Shown: one piece after another, positions 7,775-11,871 of the stretch
Position numbering within the stretch: position 1 is the first letter of the stretch
Layout: each line of letters opens with the position of its first letter
DNA from: CAYPXJ01 sp964414595
GTDB taxonomy: Bacteria > Pseudomonadota > Alphaproteobacteria > Rickettsiales > CAIJLX01
Direction: 5' to 3'
Length of the DNA: 11,871 nt
Assembly: GCA_964414595.1 (NCBI GenBank)
Contig: CAYPXJ010000046.1
Coordinates: 1-11,871 of the forward strand
Position numbers and translations under genes: made by a program
The notes under the pieces: model-generated
What the model was told of the DNA's origin: nothing
What the model saw: the letters and a program-made list of their open reading frames with translations, nothing else
Databases searched by the model: none

Positions 7775-9018
7775 GGGATATCTACCCCCATTTTTTGTGC
7801 AACGTGGATGGCGCTCATCAAACCATCTTCATGAAAACCGTAACGCTGATACGCACCGCAAAACCAGATGTTACGCACACCCTGGATAGTGGGCATAGAT
7901 TTTTGCGCCTCAATAGCATCACGCGTGAAAACGGGATGCGTAAAACAATGCGTATCAAACACAGAATCCGACGCAATAGGTTCAGCCGGATTGAGAGTTA
8001 CAAATAAGGGATAGCTTGGATCAATATTTTGCAGGCGATTCATCCAATACGTAACGGAAAGGGAATGATCATCTGAGCCTTCGAGCCGATAAACCCAGCT
8101 GGCCCAGCAGCGTTTACGTTTCGGCATGACGGAGACATCGCTATGCAAATAAGCCATGTTATGCTGATAATGAAACGCACCCAGAATTTTACGCTCTTTT
8201 GGTGTGGAATCAGAAAGTAACGCCAAGGCTTCATCGGCATGGCAAGCCAGCACAACATGGTCATAGGTTTTCTTAGAACCTCTGGCGAAGTATAGGGCAA
8301 CTTTCTTACCTTCTTTGCGAATCTTCTGAACGGGCTTACCCAGTTGAATGGATTTTTGGTAGGGCGCCGTAATTTTTTTGACGTAATTCTGGCTGCCGCC
8401 TGTAACGGTGTACCATTGGTGCTGGCCATCAAAAGAAAGAAGACCATGGTTTTTGAAAAAACGGATAAAGGTTTCTGCCGGAAACTCGAGCATGGTATGC
8501 GCAGGGCAACTCCAGATCGCCGCACCCATCGGCAGAATAAATTTCTCCTGAAAGCTTTTGCCCATGTCCAGGCGCTGGAGTAAGGTGCCGAGCGAAATTT
8601 TTTCTGTAGTTTGGAGATGCTGGGGCGCCAGACGAAAAAAGCGTTTTACATCGCCCAGCATACGGTAAAACTCCGGATTCAGAAGATTGCGCCGTTGCCC
8701 GAAGATGGTGTTAAGATTGGTAGCGCTCCATTCAAACTGCCCTTTATGTGCCGTAAAACCAAAGGACATATTACTTTTCTCAACCGGCACCGAAAGATGT
8801 TTGAAAAGCGCGGTGAGCTCAGGATAATTAACCGGATTGAACACTATAAAGCCGGTATCCACCGCAATTTTTTTATCGTGATAAGTGATAATGCGCGTGC
8901 GGGTATGCCCGCCGAGAATATCGTTTTTTTCGTAAAGGGTGATCTTGTAACGACGGGAGAGGAGATAGGCCGCCGCCATGCCGGAAATTCCTGAGCCTAT
9001 GATAGCTACGTGTTGCAT
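7765..9018 (-). CDS. FAD-dependent amine-oxidase-like oxidoreductase (COG2907 type)
   Basis: This 417-residue flavoprotein is the first gene of the operon. The N-terminus begins at once with the Rossmann FAD-binding motif GSGISG (residues 8-13). Glu30 is placed to bind the ribose of FAD, and LGGHTRT (35-41) resembles the second FAD motif of amine oxidases and phytoene desaturases. The C-terminus has FCGAYQRYGFHEDGL, the usual closing FAD-contact region of COG2907 proteins. Its partner enzymes act on phospholipid acyl chains, so an acyl-chain oxidation, desaturation or oxygenation step is likely; the exact reaction is not established from sequence. The start ATG at 9018 has only a poor ribosome site (ATATAAAG directly upstream). 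Transcription would start in the 9019-9098 control region, under the two TetR-type operators. Confidence 0.9.
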   Translation of the reverse strand: MQHVAIIGSGISGMAAAYLLSRRYKITLYEKNDILGGHTRTRIITYHDKKIAVDTGFIVFNPVNYPELTALFKHLSVPVEKSNMSFGFTAHKGQFEWSATNLNTIFGQRRNLLNPEFYRMLGDVKRFFRLAPQHLQTTEKISLGTLLQRLDMGKSFQEKFILPMGAAIWSCPAHTMLEFPAETFIRFFKNHGLLSFDGQHQWYTVTGGSQNYVKKITAPYQKSIQLGKPVQKIRKEGKKVALYFARGSKKTYDHVVLACHADEALALLSDSTPKERKILGAFHYQHNMAYLHSDVSVMPKRKRCWASWVYRLEGSDDHSLSVTYWMNRLQNIDPSYPLFVTLNPAEPIASDSVFDTHCFTHPVFTRDAIEAQKSMPTIQGVRNIWFCGAYQRYGFHEDGLMSAIHVAQKMGVDIPWH

Positions 9019-9033
9019 CTTTATATTCGCTCT

Positions 9034-9053
9034 ACTAGACTAACGGGTCTAGT
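9034..9053. promoter_or_regulatory. Probable TetR operator 1 (perfect palindrome)
   Basis: ACTAGAC, 6 bases, GTCTAGT: a perfect 7-bp inverted repeat spanning 20 bp. Its size and position beside a TetR-family gene are those expected for a homodimer operator. The core TAGAC-N6-GTCTA resembles the NemR-type box as I remember it (TAGACC-N4-GGTCTA). It lies nearer the leftward operon start, 16 bases from its ATG. Confidence 0.8.
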
Positions 9054-9056
9054 CTT

Positions 9057-9076
9057 ACTAGACTGGGTAGTCTAAT
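9057..9076. promoter_or_regulatory. Probable TetR operator 2 (near-perfect palindrome)
   Basis: ACTAGAC, 6 bases, GTCTAAT: the same arms as operator 1 with one mismatch in the right arm. Its inner core TAGACT-GGGT-AGTCTA is a perfect 16-bp palindrome. Its centre is 23 bp from that of operator 1, about two helical turns, so two dimers could bind on roughly the same face. It overlaps the TCTAAT -10 candidate of the tetR gene, which suggests autorepression. Confidence 0.78.
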
Positions 9077-9098
9077 GTAAACAGAAATTATAAGAAAA

Positions 9099-9743
9099 AT
9101 GGTACTTTCGCGCGCACCAGATAAGAGCAAACATCAGTCTATTATACGGGCAGCTACCAAGTTGTTTTTGAAGCACGGCTATTCCGGCACAGGGATGGAC
9201 GATGTGGCTAAGCATGCGGGCGTTACCAAGCAGACTGTTTATTCACATTTCGGCAATAAAGATGCACTTTTTCGAGAAATTATATCGGAAGAATGTCTGA
9301 GGCACTCACCTACGCCTGATATGCTTGAAGATAAGAATTTGCCGGTGGAAGAATTGCTTTACCGTGTGGGGATAGGATTTTTGAACATGATTTCAAGCCC
9401 GCAAGGACTGGCGATACATCGCTTGGTGATGAGTGAAGCAGAAAGAAAGCCAGCTCTGGCGAAGTTGTTTTTTGAAACCGGCCCCCAGCGCATGAATGAT
9501 TTGCTTACCAGTTATTTGCAGCTGCAAAATGAAAGAGGGGTGCTGAGCATTAAGAATACGGCAAGCGCTGCTTCTTATTTTTATTCGCTGTTGAAAGGCC
9601 GTTATCATTTGCGCATGGCGCTTAAAGTAAAGCCGCTGCCCACGCAAAAGCAGTTGCAGGATCATGTGCGCGAAACGGTGCGGGTGTTTATGCGCATTTA
9701 TGGTGGTGGGGATCCGCTGATTACGCATGACGTTATGAACTAA
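9099..9743 (+). CDS. TetR/AcrR family transcriptional repressor
   Basis: This 214-residue ligand-responsive repressor has an N-terminal TetR DNA-binding domain. Residues 15-30 form the first helix (IIRAATKLFLKHGYSG), and 33-52 form the helix-turn-helix (MDDVAKHAGVTKQTVYSHFG), followed by NKDALF. The C-terminal ligand and dimer domain resembles the AefR-like TetR_C_7 type, with RLVMSEAERKPALAKLFFETGPQRM and NERGVLS. The gene diverges from the seven-gene operon and precedes an MFS exporter by 27 bases. Two palindromic operators lie between its start and the operon start, so it probably represses itself (with the exporter) and the operon. The inducer is unknown; an acyl compound or a toxic lipid product would fit. 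The start is ATG 9099; upstream sequence (ttataagaaaa) gives only a weak ribosome site. Confidence 0.93.
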   Translation: MVLSRAPDKSKHQSIIRAATKLFLKHGYSGTGMDDVAKHAGVTKQTVYSHFGNKDALFREIISEECLRHSPTPDMLEDKNLPVEELLYRVGIGFLNMISSPQGLAIHRLVMSEAERKPALAKLFFETGPQRMNDLLTSYLQLQNERGVLSIKNTASAASYFYSLLKGRYHLRMALKVKPLPTQKQLQDHVRETVRVFMRIYGGGDPLITHDVMN

Positions 9744-9768
9744 GAATGATAGCTTAAAAACATCATTC
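9744..9768 (+). repeat. Short stem-loop just before the MFS start codon
   Basis: GAATGAT (9744-9750) and ATCATTC (9762-9768) form a perfect 7-bp inverted repeat around an 11-base A-rich loop. It begins right after the tetR stop and ends two bases before the ATG at 9771, where a Shine-Dalgarno site would normally sit; none is visible. It is AT-rich with no T-tract, so it is not a typical terminator. It could limit translation of the exporter, or be chance. Confidence 0.45.
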
Positions 9769-9770
9769 CT

Positions 9771-11012
9771 ATGTCTTTATCCTTTAATGTCCTTAAGCTG
9801 CGGGACTTCCGCCATTTGTTATTTACGCGTGTATTCGCGTTGATGGCGCTGCAAGCTCAGGCAGTGATTGTTGGCTGGCAGGTTTATTCGATTACCAAAG
9901 ATCCGTTGATGCTGGGTTTAACGGGCCTTACGGAAGCCGTGCCAGCGATTGTCTGCGCGTTATTTGCGGGATATGTAGTGGATATCAGCCGTCCGCATTT
10001 TATTTATTTTGCTTGTTTGGGCACGCTCGTGCTGAATACCCTGATGCTCTATCTCATTGCCGGCGGGCACGTTGCGGCACCGGGCGGAAATATCCTTTTT
10101 TGGATTTTTTTAGGGATTTTTATTTCCGGTCTTGCGCGTAGTTTTATTATGCCTGCATCGTTTTCGCTGCTATCGCAGATAGTGCCTCGCGCGCAGATTC
10201 CCGCAGCCTCGGCCTGGCTCAACAGCGGCTTTCAAACGGCGGCCATTTCCGGGCCGGCGATTGCAGGTATTATTTACGGCGGTTACGGCGTGACGATCGC
10301 GTGGTTATTACCCATGATTTTCATGAGCCTGGCTTTTATTATGATAACAGGCATGAGCGCGGTGCCGAAATCTTACCGTAGCGGCGCTAAGCAAGAACCT
10401 GCTGCAAAAAGTATTAAGGCCGGGTGGCACTTTATTTTGACGAATCCTGTTTTACTTTCTGTGATGGCGTTGGATATGTTTGCGGTGTTGTTTGGAGGTG
10501 TGGTGGCAATATTGCCTGCGTATGCGGATGAAGTATTGCATGTAGGTTCAGAGGGGCTGGGCATTTTACGAGCATCGCCTGCCATGGGCGCGATTTTTAT
10601 GGCGTTAATTTTGGCGATGTATCCTATTAAAGTCGTGCGGGGCAAAACGCTGCTGGTGGTAGTCTCGGGTTTTGGCCTGTGCATGATTGGTTTTGGAATG
10701 AGCGACCTATTTTGGGTTTCGGTCATTCTGCTCGCATTGAGCGGCGCTTTCGATAGCGTAAGCATGGTGATTCGCGCTACAATGATGCAGCTTTTAACGC
10801 CCGATGCGATGCGCGGGCGCGTTTCTTCCGTCAATAGTATGTTCATTATTTCATCGAATGAAATTGGCGCGTTTCGTGCAGGTTTTGCGGCCAAGTTTTT
10901 AGGCCTTGTGCCTTCTATTATTATTGGAGGTATTGCAACACTGGGCGTTGTGGCGGCGACCTTATGGCTTTCACCTAAACTGCGTAAGGCAGAAATCCGC
11001 GCGGATAATTGA
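9771..11012 (+). CDS. MFS_3 / EntS-like MFS exporter
   Basis: This 413-residue inner-membrane major facilitator protein is of the MFS_3 group, which includes the enterobactin exporter EntS and multidrug pumps. The N-terminus (LKLRDFRHLLFTRVFALMALQ) and the WQVYSITKDPLMLGLTGL segment are typical, followed by LFAGYVVDISRP in the motif A position. Later, MMQLLTPDAMRGRVSSVNSMF and SNEIGAFRAG match the family's C-terminal half. About twelve hydrophobic helices are present. It follows tetR by 27 bases on the same strand, so the two are probably co-transcribed under the tandem operators, a common regulator-efflux pairing. Given the flanking lipid genes, export of a fatty-acid-derived or toxic compound is possible, but the substrate cannot be read from sequence. 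No clear ribosome binding site precedes the ATG. Confidence 0.9.
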   Translation: MSLSFNVLKLRDFRHLLFTRVFALMALQAQAVIVGWQVYSITKDPLMLGLTGLTEAVPAIVCALFAGYVVDISRPHFIYFACLGTLVLNTLMLYLIAGGHVAAPGGNILFWIFLGIFISGLARSFIMPASFSLLSQIVPRAQIPAASAWLNSGFQTAAISGPAIAGIIYGGYGVTIAWLLPMIFMSLAFIMITGMSAVPKSYRSGAKQEPAAKSIKAGWHFILTNPVLLSVMALDMFAVLFGGVVAILPAYADEVLHVGSEGLGILRASPAMGAIFMALILAMYPIKVVRGKTLLVVVSGFGLCMIGFGMSDLFWVSVILLALSGAFDSVSMVIRATMMQLLTPDAMRGRVSSVNSMFIISSNEIGAFRAGFAAKFLGLVPSIIIGGIATLGVVAATLWLSPKLRKAEIRADN

Positions 11013-11019
11013 TGGGTTT

Positions 11020-11048
11020 TTGATCTCTGGCTGCCTGCGGCCTATCGA
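11020..11048 (+). promoter_or_regulatory. Weak promoter candidate for the desaturase gene
   Basis: The 89-base gap between the MFS stop and the desaturase start holds TTGATC (11020-11025), 17 bases, TATCGA (11043-11048). The match to sigma-70 is partial (4/6 and 3/6). No convincing terminator hairpin with a T-tract was seen, so read-through from tetR-MFS is also possible. Confidence 0.25.
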
Positions 11049-11101
11049 AAATAAACACCTAAATTCGAATACTTAGCGTTAGTAACGACAAAGGTATTCT
11101 T

Positions 11102-11871
11102 ATGGCAGGTTTATCGGCACCCGCGATTCCCTCTAACACAAATCTTACGATCGCTTTTTCACTTTTTCTCTTTCACTTGCTGATGCTGGTAGTCTTACCC
11201 TTATGGCTTTTGCCGCAAAGCCAGTGGTGGGCATTGCTGATTCCTCTTTTTATCTGGGTGCAGAACACCCATTGGGCACTGATCCACGAAGCGGTACACC
11301 GTTTGCTTTCGCCGCAATCGCAAGCCAATGAAACAATCGGCAGAGCGCTGGGTATCATGATGGGTGCATCTTTTGATGTGCTGCGATTCGGCCATTTTAT
11401 GCACCATCAATATAACCGCGCATGGGAATCTGAAATTCATCGGGGAACGGAAGCGATGTGGAAAGTGCGGGCGAAATATTACGCAAAGTTATTGGGCGGA
11501 CTTTATTTTACCGAAGTCGCAATCACCCTGGCGGTAACGTTACTACCGAATGCTGTGGTGGCACGTTTGCTGCAGGGATCGCTTAAACGCATTTTCGAAC
11601 CGGCAGCCAGCGCCGCAGAACAAGTATTTTTCCGCCGTGGCAAAATTAAAAATGTACGGCTGGATGGGATGGCAGTGATTATGATTTACGGCAGCGCTGT
11701 GTATTTTTACAGCGGTTACTGGATTTATCTGGTTTTGTTTCTCTATACCCGGGCGCTGGCGATTTCCTTCTTTGATAATATTTACCACTATGCCACGGCG
11801 CATGATAACAGCGAGGCTGCAAAAGAACTTGCCATGCCAAGAATCTTATCGTTGGTGATGCTGCATAATAA
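11102..11871 (+). CDS. Membrane fatty-acid desaturase, 3' end cut by window
   Basis: 256 codons of an integral-membrane, di-iron fatty-acid desaturase or hydroxylase-type protein run open to the last base of the window. Two histidine boxes are visible: H62-E-A-V-H66 (HEAVH) and H98-F-M-H101-H102 (HFMHH). The frame ends at MLHN (H255), where the third box of the family usually starts. Hydrophobic stretches lie around residues 17-37, 43-60 and 190-223, and a HYATAHD element lies near 229-235. These enzymes use O2 and an electron donor to insert a double bond into acyl chains. The start ATG at 11102 has AAAGG at 11090-11094 with 7-nt spacing, a good ribosome site. The gene follows the exporter on the same strand, so it may share TetR control. 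Acyl-chain specificity cannot be predicted, and a carotenoid-type or other alkyl substrate is possible. Confidence 0.85.
   Translation, partial: MAGLSAPAIPSNTNLTIAFSLFLFHLLMLVVLPLWLLPQSQWWALLIPLFIWVQNTHWALIHEAVHRLLSPQSQANETIGRALGIMMGASFDVLRFGHFMHHQYNRAWESEIHRGTEAMWKVRAKYYAKLLGGLYFTEVAITLAVTLLPNAVVARLLQGSLKRIFEPAASAAEQVFFRRGKIKNVRLDGMAVIMIYGSAVYFYSGYWIYLVLFLYTRALAISFFDNIYHYATAHDNSEAAKELAMPRILSLVMLHN

Larger units (their letters stand above)
9019..9098. promoter_or_regulatory. Divergent promoter region between operon and tetR
   Basis: Eighty bases separate the start codons of the leftward operon and the rightward TetR gene, so both promoters should lie here. For tetR a good -10-like hexamer, TCTAAT, occurs at 9071-9076 inside the second palindrome, but its -35 is poor. 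An alternative is TTGCAT (9013-9018), 17 bases, TAGACT (9036-9041). For the operon, TTTACA on the minus strand (9076-9081) followed 18 bases later by TAAGAC is the best but weak pair. The candidate elements overlap the palindromes, as expected for repression. Exact start sites are uncertain. Confidence 0.6.

Noticed and set aside
8611..8994. 127-codon plus-strand open frame
   Set aside because: It is antisense to the FAD-binding part of the oxidoreductase gene, which has strong motifs; no independent support.
10373..10894. 173-codon minus-strand open frame
   Set aside because: It is antisense to the MFS_3 exporter, whose protein motifs are clear; the composition is that of a complementary-strand shadow.
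11027..11042. GC-rich GGCTGCCTGCGGCC after the MFS_3 gene as a terminator
   Set aside because: The possible stem is only 3-4 bp and no T-run follows.
1..11871. Defence system, CRISPR array, transposon, prophage or tRNA
   Set aside because: No repeat-spacer pattern, transposase or integrase motifs, terminal repeats or cloverleaf-like sequences were seen on either strand.

Overview
The window looks like a chromosomal segment of a Gram-negative proteobacterium of moderate GC content. One protein has a lipobox, one has a Sec signal peptide, and the gene families present are typical of alpha- and gammaproteobacteria. The genus cannot be told from the sequence. A 10-N run at 1596-1605 shows that this is a draft assembly. 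No stretch longer than 300 bases lacks a gene, and I saw no tRNA, rRNA, CRISPR array, insertion sequence or phage module.

Layout: (i) 8-1522 (+) is an unrecognised 504-residue protein, possibly cut at its 5' end by the window edge. (ii) 1596-1605 is an assembly gap that removes the start of a Bcr/CflA-type drug exporter (1646-2857, +). (iii) 2792-9018 (-) is a compact seven-gene operon. In transcription order it encodes an FAD-dependent amine-oxidase-like oxidoreductase (COG2907), a DUF1365 protein, a diverged cyclopropane-fatty-acid-synthase-family methyltransferase, an exported chalcone-isomerase-like protein, a GPH-family MFS transporter, a DUF3833 lipoprotein and a short-chain dehydrogenase. 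Neighbouring genes overlap by 4-10 bases or lie 11 bases apart, so they are probably transcribed together and translationally coupled. (iv) 9019-9098 is a divergent control region with two near-identical 20-bp palindromes. (v) 9099-9743 (+) is a TetR/AcrR-type repressor, followed by an MFS_3/EntS-like exporter (9771-11012, +). (vi) 11102-11871 (+) is a membrane fatty-acid desaturase that runs off the window end.

The central operon is best read as a membrane phospholipid acyl-chain modification system. The methyltransferase has lost two residues (a Cys and a His) that true cyclopropane synthases use to hold bicarbonate. This fits methyl-olefin formation, as in the first step (UfaM) of furan fatty acid synthesis in alphaproteobacteria, better than cyclopropane formation. 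The FAD oxidoreductase, SDR and perhaps the nearby desaturase could carry out later redox steps, while the lipoprotein, the exported chalcone-isomerase-like protein and the GPH transporter could serve lipid handling in the envelope. As I recall, related loci are controlled by an RpoE/ChrR singlet-oxygen switch. Here a divergent TetR repressor with tandem operators takes that position. That rewiring, and the combination with two export pumps and a desaturase, is the most interesting feature of the window.
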